Below, one piece after another: positions 1 to 5,287 of a DNA stretch of 5,287 bases. A program made the position numbers and the translations under genes. The DNA comes from Thermoplasmata archaeon. Lineage in GTDB: Archaea > Thermoplasmatota > Thermoplasmata > JAGHBH01. Each line of letters begins with the position of its first letter. The first letter of the stretch is position 1. The stretch covers positions 1 through 5,287 of the forward strand of contig DAOVJP010000123.1 in the NCBI GenBank assembly GCA_030673205.1, in the 5' to 3' direction. The notes below the pieces were generated by a model that saw only the letters and a list, made by a program, of their open reading frames with translations, did no database searches and was not told the DNA's origin.

Positions 1-1
1 G

Positions 2-79
2 GGAGGATCAACCCTAAACAACGCAGTGCCAAAACCAATATCCCCAAATGACAATAATGGTTTTAGAGATGGGGCTTAA
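2..79 (+). CDS. Possible C-terminal tail of an upstream gene, cut by the window edge
   Basis: One plus-strand frame is open from the left edge to a TAA at 77-79 and would encode about 25 residues, ending in PNDNNGFRDGA. The other two plus frames stop by base 51 and base 15. The peptide is hydrophilic, rich in Asn and Pro, and has no recognisable motif, so no product can be named. Twenty-five open codons occur easily by chance, so this is only a candidate. If it is real, the next gene starts about 50 bases downstream in the same direction and the two might be co-transcribed, although an AT-rich promoter-like stretch lies between them. Confidence 0.2.
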   Translation, partial: GGSTLNNAVPKPISPNDNNGFRDGA

Positions 80-92
80 AAGCGAGGAGCGA

Positions 93-102
93 AAATAAAA
101 TA
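93..102 (+). promoter_or_regulatory. TATA-like element upstream of the SDR gene
   Basis: The run AAATAAAATA is the most AT-rich stretch before the SDR gene. Its centre lies about 26 bases before the ATG at 123 and 31 before the ATG at 129. That is the archaeal TATA-to-start distance expected for a leaderless or nearly leaderless transcript, and it fits the absence of a Shine-Dalgarno sequence directly before those ATGs. A second AT-rich candidate, TTAAAA at 76-81, would start transcription near 104 instead. This is inferred from spacing and composition only. Confidence 0.35.
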
Positions 103-128
103 AGGCTGTGTGCCCGTTTCGAATGTAT

Positions 129-863
129 ATGGCAGTATCCAACAAATTTTGTCTTGTGACAGGAGCTTCTTCCGGAATTGGAAAGAACATTGCCTATGAA
201 ATGGCTAATAGAGGTTGGAAGGTTATTGCTATTGCACGTCGAAGTGATAAACTTGAAGAATTGGCAAAACATTTGGGAGAAGACAAACTCATTCCTCTAG
301 TTTGTGACGTGAGCAATTTTGATCAGGTGAAAGAGGCATCTGCAGAATTGATGAACAGAGAGCTCTATCCCTCATTGTTCTTCCTGAATGCAGGCGATGG
401 AGATGAAGAAGATGATACGGGTCTCGATCGGGAATTCCATAAACGAATATTCGAGGTCAACTATTTTGGGGCTATAAGCTGGGTTAGCCAGTGGATCCCC
501 GTATTGAAGGAAAAGGGCGGAGGGACTTTTGTCGGGACCTCATCCCTCCAGTCGTTTGTTGCCATGCCCGGCGCCACAGCTTACGGCTCCAGCAAATCCG
601 CACTTAATTATAGCTTCAGGTCATTGGATGCCATGTATCATAAGAATAATATCAGATTTGCTTTGGTATATCCTGGACCAGTAGATACGGCCATGCTGAA
701 AACAGATACACCTTTGCCCGGCACCTGGAAACCCGAGAAGGCTGCAAGATACATTGTTAAAAAAGTGTTGAAAGGATCTACTAGGATCAAATTCCCACCA
801 CGCTGGGTTCTACTCACAGGAATCGGTAAACGCCTGCCAGATAGAGTTTTCAGAATGAAATGA
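129..863 (+). CDS. Short-chain dehydrogenase/reductase (SDR), NAD(P)-dependent
   Basis: This is a cytosolic Rossmann-fold oxidoreductase of the classical SDR family, which interconverts alcohols and ketones using NAD(P)H. Counting from ATG 129 (244 residues, typical for classical SDRs), it has the glycine-rich cofactor motif TGASSGIG at 11-18. Basic residues follow the second strand (ARR, 36-38), which favours NADPH. It also has NAG at 87-89, the structural Asn in EVNYFG (111), catalytic Ser 139, YGSSK with Tyr 152 and Lys 156, and PGPVDT from about 182. All catalytic residues are present, so it should be active. The substrate cannot be told from sequence. In-frame starts also exist at ATG 123 and GTG 108. 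ATG 129 is preferred because it leaves the usual short lead before the first beta strand. No clear Shine-Dalgarno sits at the right distance, although GAGGAG lies at 84-89. Base composition is uneven: about 40% GC over roughly 121-480, near 60% over 481-600, then AT-rich again. Confidence 0.95.
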   Translation: MAVSNKFCLVTGASSGIGKNIAYEMANRGWKVIAIARRSDKLEELAKHLGEDKLIPLVCDVSNFDQVKEASAELMNRELYPSLFFLNAGDGDEEDDTGLDREFHKRIFEVNYFGAISWVSQWIPVLKEKGGGTFVGTSSLQSFVAMPGATAYGSSKSALNYSFRSLDAMYHKNNIRFALVYPGPVDTAMLKTDTPLPGTWKPEKAARYIVKKVLKGSTRIKFPPRWVLLTGIGKRLPDRVFRMK

Positions 864-1051
864 ACCCGGAGATCCTGAGATCGACTAGCGACGGGAACAT
901 CCCCGCCACCATGCCGGAGATCATGCTTCACTCTGACGGCACCCTCTCGTATGGCGAATGTCTTACGCTCAAGCGCAGGCATGAGTCACAGCAGTCATAT
1001 CATAAGCTCGTGGGAGGGAGCGTCGATGCCGAGTTCACCGGAAAGCTCTAG
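860..1051 (+). CDS. Hypothetical 63-residue protein overlapping the SDR stop (doubtful)
   Basis: An ORF of 63 codons starts with an ATG that overlaps the SDR stop as ATGA and ends at a TAG that overlaps the stop codon of the convergent winged-helix gene. About three quarters of its third codon positions are G or C, in line with the minus-strand genes and better than expected for random sequence. The product is hydrophilic, has no membrane segment or signal peptide, and matches no family I recognise. There is no Shine-Dalgarno before the ATG, so translation would depend on coupling to the SDR. An internal ATG at 911 is an alternative start. It could be a real small gene, the remnant of a longer one, or chance. 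The 9-base string CCGGAGATC occurs twice in it (866-874 and 914-922). No transcription terminator with a T-tract is visible in this convergent gap. Confidence 0.3.
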   Translation: MNPEILRSTSDGNIPATMPEIMLHSDGTLSYGECLTLKRRHESQQSYHKLVGGSVDAEFTGKL

Positions 1052-1320
1052 CTCAACTTGAATCCTGGCCGTTCGTTGAACAGTTCCTGGTAGAGGCCGT
1101 TGAAGAGGGAGATGTACTCCCTCCCCGCGGCAGTGGTCATGTACAATTTGCGCTCGCCTTCCACCACTAGGTACTTCTTTCCTAACAAGAATTTCAGGTA
1201 TTCCTGTCCTTTCTTGGAGTTCATATCGCATCTGTTTATTATGCTCGTGAAGGTCCTTTGCTCCCTGCAGAAGACCAGTATCTCCCAGTATATCTCATAC
1301 TGGGTCCTCCTGCCCTTCAT
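1048..1320 (-). CDS. Archaeal-type winged helix-turn-helix DNA-binding protein
   Basis: This 90-residue protein has the layout of the small archaeal winged-helix regulators (it resembles Pfam HTH_45). Helix 1 is at about 5-20 (QYEIYWEILVFCRE), a short helix 2 at about 23-31 (FTSIINRCDM), and recognition helix 3 at about 34-47 (SKKGQEYLKFLLG). The wing is at about 49-60 (LVVEGERKLYMTT), followed by AAGREYI and a C-terminal helix that could dimerise. In this family the T/GR-type turn after the wing and the YL..LL core in helix 3 are typical. It starts inside the end of the membrane-protein gene (ATGA overlap). A GGAG (1332-1329) lies eight bases before its ATG, so it should be translated from the same mRNA. 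It probably acts as a transcription regulator, and its own operon promoter, which carries two inverted repeats, is a plausible target. The target and any ligand are inferred or unknown. Confidence 0.85.
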   Translation of the reverse strand: MKGRRTQYEIYWEILVFCREQRTFTSIINRCDMNSKKGQEYLKFLLGKKYLVVEGERKLYMTTAAGREYISLFNGLYQELFNERPGFKLS

Positions 1321-1943
1321 AGGTCCGTCTCCATCTTCTCTTTAAGCTCGGTTTCCGCCCTGCAGCTCTTGGCTATGCGCGCATCCCACCTCTTGGAGAA
1401 CTGGCCATAGTATTTTGGGATAAGAAAACAGACCAGTGCTATGCAGAATACGACGGTCACCCCCACTATACCAGTGAGCAGGGTCATCGTGTCACCGGTA
1501 GTATATGTGACTAGGAACGCCATAAGCTGCAGGAATCCTGAGAATGCGAACAGAACTCCTCCGATCTTGCTTATCTTCACCATCCGTTCCAGAGTAGACT
1601 TCTTCGACCGGTAGGTGGCTAGCATCTGCACGATAACACCCGTTATGCCCTCGGAGTCCTTCTTGTTCTCCTGGTACTTCTCTCGTACATCCAACACCCC
1701 TTCCATAACACTAACGACCGAGAGAAGCCAGCGTATCCCTATGGCTGCTGCCACGATGCCCACAACCGCGAAGATCAGCATTGCGAAGAGTGTTCCGTCG
1801 CCCTCTACGGTCGCGAGTATCTGGGTCACCGCGAAACTTGTTCCAAATCCCATGACCAGGGCTGCCATGACCATGTTGACCAGGGTCAGTCCGAATAGCG
1901 TTCGTATCTCATTCCCGACCTTTTCATAGATGTCATCCGTCAT
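1317..1943 (-). CDS. Four-helix integral membrane protein of unknown function
   Basis: This is a polytopic membrane protein with no family I can name. Counting from the upstream ATG at 1946 (209 residues), hydrophobic segments lie at about 17-44, 53-80, 128-149 and 153-176. The two short loops between the helices of each hairpin are acidic or neutral (ATVEGDGT, YTTGDT). The central loop (about 81-127, with YQENKKDSE and YRSKKSTLERMVKISK) and the C-terminal tail (177-209) are rich in Lys and Arg. By the positive-inside rule both ends and the central loop are cytoplasmic. Two ATGs stand next to each other (1946 and 1943). The AGGTGA at 1953-1948 leaves only one base before the first but four before the second, so 1943 is chosen. 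It is the first gene of an operon with the winged-helix protein. That pairing suggests a membrane sensor with its regulator, or a membrane protein with its repressor, but no sensory domain is visible. Confidence 0.85.
   Translation of the reverse strand: MTDDIYEKVGNEIRTLFGLTLVNMVMAALVMGFGTSFAVTQILATVEGDGTLFAMLIFAVVGIVAAAIGIRWLLSVVSVMEGVLDVREKYQENKKDSEGITGVIVQMLATYRSKKSTLERMVKISKIGGVLFAFSGFLQLMAFLVTYTTGDTMTLLTGIVGVTVVFCIALVCFLIPKYYGQFSKRWDARIAKSCRAETELKEKMETDL
1329..1332 (-). promoter_or_regulatory. Ribosome binding site of the winged-helix gene
   Basis: GGAG, read on the minus strand within the last codons of the membrane-protein gene, lies eight bases before the ATG at 1320. It supports that start and allows re-initiation by ribosomes finishing the upstream gene. 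Confidence 0.6.
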
Positions 1944-1960
1944 CATTTCACCTGAATGAT
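1942..1960. promoter_or_regulatory. Inverted repeat over the start and RBS of the membrane-protein operon
   Basis: ATCATT and AATGAT form perfect six-base arms (1942-1947 and 1955-1960) around a seven-base spacer. The half-site (TCATTT on the left, GAATGA on the right) resembles that of the stronger repeat at 1969-1988. It may be a second operator for the same protein. In RNA it would form a hairpin with the ribosome binding site in the loop and the first ATG in the stem. Confidence 0.4.
1948..1953 (-). promoter_or_regulatory. Ribosome binding site of the membrane-protein gene
   Basis: AGGTGA on the minus strand matches the anti-Shine-Dalgarno complement well. It leaves one base to the ATG at 1946 and four to the ATG at 1943, which favours the second ATG. 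The site lies in the seven-base spacer of an inverted repeat (1942-1960), so in the mRNA it could sit in a small hairpin loop. Confidence 0.65.
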
Positions 1961-1968
1961 ACTATGCT

Positions 1969-1988
1969 GTCATTTGCTCATAAATGAC
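1969..1988. promoter_or_regulatory. Operator-like inverted repeat at the membrane-protein operon promoter
   Basis: GTCATTT (1969-1975) and AAATGAC (1982-1988) are perfect seven-base inverted arms around a six-base spacer, 20 bases in all. The size and symmetry suit a winged-helix dimer. The repeat overlaps the only good TATA-like sequence upstream of the operon, so a bound protein would be expected to block transcription. The winged-helix product of this operon is the obvious candidate, by inference only. Confidence 0.5.
1979..1984 (-). promoter_or_regulatory. TATA-like element of the membrane-protein/winged-helix operon
   Basis: TTTATG on the minus strand is the most TATA-like sequence before the operon. 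Transcription about 26 bases downstream would start near 1955. That gives a very short leader that still contains the AGGTGA ribosome binding site. The element lies inside the 20-base inverted repeat. Confidence 0.35.
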
Positions 1989-2003
1989 CATGAAACTAAG
2001 TTA

Positions 2004-2018
2004 CGTATCGTTGATACG
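2004..2018. repeat. Short perfect hairpin in the divergent intergenic region
   Basis: CGTATC, a GTT spacer and GATACG form a perfect six-base stem with a three-base loop. A weaker AGGG / CCCT pair (2025-2028 and 2034-2037) follows directly. There is no T-run, so neither looks like a terminator. They lie upstream of both divergent promoters and could be protein-binding sites, or could be chance. Confidence 0.3.
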
Positions 2019-2117
2019 GAGATAAGGGTTGCGCCCTATTGTTTGAGAGCCTGTCGTTTGAAGTGTACGCTTTGGCATCGTGTCGGATCGGATGGTCAAC
2101 AGTATTGAAGGAGTGAA

Positions 2118-2142
2118 AAGAAAATGTCCTACATGTTTTCTT
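2118..2142. repeat. AT-rich imperfect hairpin upstream of the surface-protein promoter
   Basis: AAGAAAATGT (2118-2127), a CCT loop and ACATGTTTTCTT (2131-2142) can pair over ten bases with a two-base bulge. It ends about a dozen bases before the TATA-like sequence of the large surface-protein gene and overlaps the start of a possible leader ORF. Its role is unknown; regulator binding or an RNA structure are both possible. Confidence 0.3.
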
Positions 2143-2207
2143 ACCATATCCTATTAATATTAGGAATACATGCCCCGACCCGCGGTCAATGGAGGCCTTT
2201 GAGATGA
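2124..2207 (+). CDS. Possible 27-residue leader ORF ahead of the surface-protein gene (doubtful)
   Basis: A short frame begins at ATG 2124, with GGAGTGA (2110-2116) at good ribosome-binding distance. It stops at TGA 2205-2207, which overlaps the start of the surface-protein gene as ATGA. The peptide would have a short hydrophobic stretch (HILLILGIHA) and then a basic end. The arrangement would permit translational coupling. Against it, the TATA-like sequence that best fits the large gene lies inside this ORF, and no clear promoter is seen farther upstream. The main gene also has its own strong GGAGG. Treat it as a hypothesis. Confidence 0.2.
   Translation: MSYMFSYHILLILGIHAPTRGQWRPLR
2154..2160 (+). 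promoter_or_regulatory. TATA-like element of the surface-protein gene
   Basis: TTAATAT, within an AT-rich stretch flanked by CCTA and TAGG, is the best TATA-like sequence before the large gene. Transcription would start near 2183, leaving a leader of about 20 bases that contains the GGAGG ribosome binding site. The assignment rests on composition and spacing. Confidence 0.35.
2191..2195 (+). promoter_or_regulatory. Ribosome binding site of the surface-protein gene
   Basis: GGAGG lies eight bases before ATG 2204. It decides this start over an in-frame ATG at 2189, which overlaps the site, and over an in-frame ATG at 2219 just before the hydrophobic signal segment. Confidence 0.75.
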
Positions 2208-5200
2208 AAACAGATAAGATGCGTGGTATCAGAATAGCATGCTCGCTTGTAATTGTGGCAGTTCTAGTGGTCCCTGGGCTACTGTCCAATATGCCAACAG
2301 GAGTTGCGGCCGGAGTTGAGATCGGATCAGGGACACGAGCGGAGGGCGACCCCGAGTACCAGTTCGATCTGGTTTGTTTGAACCCGGACAAGGATCTTCA
2401 AAGTACGGATGTGACTTTCATTCTGGAAGTCCAGAATGTGTATTCCCTTTCCGCGGGAGAAGGCTATTCTGTCTCTCTAAGTGTGGAGGGATATGATGAC
2501 ACTAAGTGGCAGGTCGATATCACCCCCCAAAGCGTGGATTTCATTGTTCCTGCGAACCCAGATGGACCCGGTGGGACCAAGGAGACCGTTCTCACAGTCA
2601 CTTCCATCGGCTCTATTGATGAGAATGAAAAGGAGACATTTGTTGTTGTGGCGTCCGATCCAGAGGATAATTTCTTGGCGCAGAAACAGGTTGTGGAAGT
2701 TCGACTCAATGACTACGAACCCAAGATAAACATCGAAGACAGATACCAGTCTATGTCCCCGGGAAATATCGCCTCGTATCCTTTTGAGGTCATTAACAAT
2801 GGCGAGAAGGCCGACTCTATAGGCCTCTCATATGATTCTCCACGGGGATGGGGCGTGCAATTCGAGTCAACGACTGGTGGAACGCCAAACCTAGACAACA
2901 TTGCACCTAGCTCGAAAAGATCTGTTGTCGCCAAGGTAAGCGTTCCGGACGATCCGCTTCTGAAATATTGTGTTGAACCAATAGAGATAATCGCTACTTC
3001 CCTGTCTCACCCTGATGACCAGTCTATCAAAATAACCGAGACCCTGGTTGTGGAGCGTCTATTCTGTATCTCAGACAATGAAAACGTGGGCTCTGGAAAA
3101 TATTATGATATGATAGCGGGGCACAACGTTAATCCCGGCTCCATGACAACCTATGTTATCGAGATATACAACAATGGCAAGGACACGGACAAGGACATAG
3201 AGGTATCCCTCAACTATGGATCACATTGGGTTTCAGACGGATGGAGCATGAACCTAGAGAGGAACGGAGTGTCGATAACGGATAACTCTGGAGTTTTGAT
3301 AATACCGAACACCGATATTCCGGATCTCAACGACAAGACCGTTCTCTACCTCAATATCACAGTTCCAATGGGTGAAGACATCGGCATGTCTAAGGAAATC
3401 GACATGTTGGCCTCAGCCGTCGGCACAGGCATTGTGGAAACAATGACGATCACCACCTATGTTTCCTCCACTGCCAAGACCATATGGATCATGTTGAATG
3501 GCGTCAACGATGAAAGCCTTAGTCTGGATTATTCCGAAGGAGGCTCCCTGTGGCCTAATCTGAACCAGCTAATATCTGAGGGATACCAGTATAACGAGGC
3601 TTATGGTGTCCAGCTAGTGGGCGCCGACCCTAATTTCATCGCCGCCCTGACCTCCTCCAGAACCGACGAGCATGGCATATTCATGGCTGCCGTGGACTAT
3701 ACTGGACTGAACTCGACAACGGGAGAGAGTGAATGGCGTTATTTCAATCATGATGATGTCGAAGTGGACGAGATATTCAACACGATCAAGGATATGGATC
3801 CAACGCTCAGAACGGGGGTTGTGAACGCTAAATACTGGCTCACCGCGCTCATGAACGATGAGGACGTGGATGTTGCAATAGACGGAGCAGTACATCCCCA
3901 TTACATAGACGAGGAAGAGGCCTATCACACTGGCAGGCCCAGCCCCAATGGAAAACCCGTCCCAGAGTTTCTGGCCAAACACCAGTGTAGTGACGAATGG
4001 ATATTTGAATCCGCCAAAAGAGCGATCATGTACGAGGATGTTGATTTCCTATTCATAAGCAACGTAGAGCCCGATAACGCTGGCCATATCTGGGGAACGG
4101 AAGTTGACCCAACTGGCTCCGAAGCCATCAACACCAAAGCCAAGCCTTTGGAGACAGAATATGCAATGCACAACACGGACACAAAACTCGGATCGTTCTT
4201 CGATTATATGAGATCCCGCTCTGGGACAAGGGGAACGATGTATGACACCGCCAACATAATCGTCAACGCAGACCACGGCATGAGCACATTTCACACAGTT
4301 TCTGGAGACAAGAAGCTGGATGTGAAGGAATGGCTGGAGGGAAGAGGATACTTCCAAGGCGAACATTACGAATATATCCAGTCTGGAGGGGCACAAGCGG
4401 TCATGTATTTCAGACCGGACCAATCATCATACATTAGCGAAGTGAAATCTCTTCTCACTAACGAATACACGATATCGCGAACATCTCCGATGAATCCCCT
4501 GTGGAAGGTCTTGGATAGAACAGATATGCAGACCGGGGTAAGCGATGCGGCATGTAACGCAGGGCAGCCATATGCGTTATACATAGATTCCAGAGTCAAC
4601 GGAGAAACCGATTACGACCTCCCAGACCTGGTGATAATCCCCAAACCGAATTATGCCCACATGATATACTATGGAGGAGGAGATCTCTTACTTGGAGCAG
4701 GCAATCCCTCACCCTATGAATTGGAGTTCATGGACTCGTACGAACCGTTACCCAACCATCCGCTGAACTGGAAATATATTGTCGGCGGACATGCATCATA
4801 TTCCGAACAGCACGTACCACTGATATTCCACGGACCGGGGATCAGAACCGGGAACAGTGATGGCTTCGTCGAGATACTCCAGATAGCTCCCACGATATGC
4901 GCCCTACAGGGATGGAACATCGATGGACGATACTTCTCCGATCATCAGGGCTATCAGCCCCTCTATGATTGTTTCGATAACATATTCTATGACGATGTTG
5001 ACACCCCTGGAGAAGCATGGTATACGGATGCCACAGTTGGTCCACAGTGGGTTGACAACGTACCCGATGGGACAAACCAGGTATGGAGATGCGGATACCC
5101 TTATTCTCCTGGGACACATGCTTCTCTCGAATCGTCCCCTCACACAATGGATGATCCAATGAACTTGTTCGTTGATTTCGATGTGAACTATGAGTTGGAA

Positions 5201-5287
5201 GGTGATACCAGATATTATGGCTGGCTCAAGAGGCCGACCCTGTGGCAAGGCTCCTGGCCTCCTTTCCACGTCCCATATATCCCATAC
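2204..5287 (+). CDS. Large secreted surface protein with Ig-like repeats and a phosphodiesterase-type alkaline-phosphatase-superfamily domain (3' end missing)
   Basis: The frame stays open for 1028 codons to the window edge. Residues 1-36 are a signal peptide: basic MKTDKMRGIR, a hydrophobic core, and likely cleavage near GVAA. Beta-sandwich repeats of the NEW3/CARDB-like kind found in archaeal surface proteins follow at about 50-170, 174-285 and 300-425. The last two share a PG..(x)Y..E(V/I)..NNG pattern and a later GW. Residues about 426-925 form an alkaline-phosphatase-superfamily domain of the type I phosphodiesterase/nucleotide pyrophosphatase kind. It has EPDNAGH (Asp 624, His 628), ADHGMS (Asp 690, His 691), GGHASYSEQHVPLIFHGPGI (His 863) and IAPTICALQGW from 894. 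The family's first metal Asp, the Thr nucleophile and a conserved Asn appear replaced by Asn 432, Ala 474 and Ala 495, so hydrolase activity is doubtful. Residues from about 926 (FYDDVDTPGEAW, later HASLESSP) begin a beta-rich domain reminiscent of MAM-type jelly rolls. It probably acts outside the cell. A membrane or S-layer anchor, if any, lies beyond the window. Confidence 0.9.
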   Translation, partial: MKTDKMRGIRIACSLVIVAVLVVPGLLSNMPTGVAAGVEIGSGTRAEGDPEYQFDLVCLNPDKDLQSTDVTFILEVQNVYSLSAGEGYSVSLSVEGYDDTKWQVDITPQSVDFIVPANPDGPGGTKETVLTVTSIGSIDENEKETFVVVASDPEDNFLAQKQVVEVRLNDYEPKINIEDRYQSMSPGNIASYPFEVINNGEKADSIGLSYDSPRGWGVQFESTTGGTPNLDNIAPSSKRSVVAKVSVPDDPLLKYCVEPIEIIATSLSHPDDQSIKITETLVVERLFCISDNENVGSGKYYDMIAGHNVNPGSMTTYVIEIYNNGKDTDKDIEVSLNYGSHWVSDGWSMNLERNGVSITDNSGVLIIPNTDIPDLNDKTVLYLNITVPMGEDIGMSKEIDMLASAVGTGIVETMTITTYVSSTAKTIWIMLNGVNDESLSLDYSEGGSLWPNLNQLISEGYQYNEAYGVQLVGADPNFIAALTSSRTDEHGIFMAAVDYTGLNSTTGESEWRYFNHDDVEVDEIFNTIKDMDPTLRTGVVNAKYWLTALMNDEDVDVAIDGAVHPHYIDEEEAYHTGRPSPNGKPVPEFLAKHQCSDEWIFESAKRAIMYEDVDFLFISNVEPDNAGHIWGTEVDPTGSEAINTKAKPLETEYAMHNTDTKLGSFFDYMRSRSGTRGTMYDTANIIVNADHGMSTFHTVSGDKKLDVKEWLEGRGYFQGEHYEYIQSGGAQAVMYFRPDQSSYISEVKSLLTNEYTISRTSPMNPLWKVLDRTDMQTGVSDAACNAGQPYALYIDSRVNGETDYDLPDLVIIPKPNYAHMIYYGGGDLLLGAGNPSPYELEFMDSYEPLPNHPLNWKYIVGGHASYSEQHVPLIFHGPGIRTGNSDGFVEILQIAPTICALQGWNIDGRYFSDHQGYQPLYDCFDNIFYDDVDTPGEAWYTDATVGPQWVDNVPDGTNQVWRCGYPYSPGTHASLESSPHTMDDPMNLFVDFDVNYELEGDTRYYGWLKRPTLWQGSWPPFHVPYIPY

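Noticed and set aside
1..18. Minus-strand GGTTGATCCTCCC at the left edge resembles the 5' start of archaeal 16S rRNA (GGTTGATCCTGCC).
   Set aside because: Only 12 of 13 bases match, the bases before it do not match the usual ATTCC, and the window ends before any further 16S sequence. It is too short to call. Sequence to the left of the window would settle it.
871..904. GATC-CTGA-GATC and GGGA-ACA-TCCC hairpins after the SDR stop considered as a terminator.
   Set aside because: The stems are only four bases and have no T-run, so chance is the simpler explanation.
638..982. Minus-strand ORF of 114 codons opposite the 3' part of the SDR.
   Set aside because: It is antisense to the SDR's PG motif region and C-terminus, has no recognisable protein pattern and no ribosome binding site.
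2004..2040. Tandem small stem-loops considered as a transcription terminator.
   Set aside because: No T-tract follows on either strand, and the position is upstream of two divergent genes rather than downstream of one.
1996..2391. 131-codon minus-strand ORF spanning the divergent intergenic region.
   Set aside because: It runs antisense over the signal peptide of the large gene and over the promoters, its translation is low-complexity without a family pattern, and it has no ribosome binding site. It is a shadow frame.
3614..4423. Several overlapping minus-strand ORFs of 85-124 codons opposite the phosphodiesterase-type domain.
   Set aside because: They lie antisense to clearly conserved metal-binding motifs of the plus-strand gene and overlap each other. 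They are shadows of a well-supported gene.

Overview
The window looks like a piece of archaeal chromosome, probably from a euryarchaeal or Thermoplasmata-type organism. The grounds are indirect. There is a short winged-helix protein of the type common in archaea, a long secreted protein with archaeal-style beta-sandwich repeats, AT-rich TATA-like elements at archaeal spacing, and GGAGG / AGGTGA ribosome binding sites. GC content is near 50% in most genes and lower in much of the first gene. No rRNA, tRNA, CRISPR array, insertion sequence or integrase is visible.

Layout. (1) Bases 1-107 hold at most the last codons of an unrecognised upstream gene, then an AT-rich probable promoter. (2) Bases 129-863 (+) encode a complete short-chain dehydrogenase/reductase (SDR) with all cofactor and catalytic motifs. 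A 63-codon ORF of uncertain reality overlaps its stop codon and runs to 1051. (3) Bases 1048-1943 on the minus strand form a tight two-gene operon. A four-helix membrane protein comes first, and a 90-residue winged-helix DNA-binding protein follows through an ATGA stop/start overlap. The SDR and this operon converge. (4) Bases 1947-2203 are the divergent intergenic region. It carries two related inverted repeats at the operon promoter, two small hairpins, a possible 27-codon leader ORF, and the promoter and ribosome binding site of the last gene. (5) From 2204 to the right edge one uninterrupted reading frame of 1028 codons is open. It is a secreted protein with a signal peptide, about three Ig-like repeats, an alkaline-phosphatase-superfamily (phosphodiesterase/nucleotide pyrophosphatase type) domain and the start of a C-terminal beta-rich domain. 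The gene runs off the window.

How the parts relate. The membrane protein and winged-helix protein are almost certainly co-transcribed and translationally coupled. The paired operator-like repeats at their promoter suggest self-regulation. No functional link between the SDR, this pair and the large surface protein can be shown from the sequence. The most notable observation is that the phosphodiesterase-type domain keeps five of the seven expected metal ligands, but has Asn, Ala and Ala where the family has a metal-binding Asp, the nucleophilic Thr and the substrate-stabilising Asn. It may be a secreted pseudoenzyme or a domain with changed chemistry.
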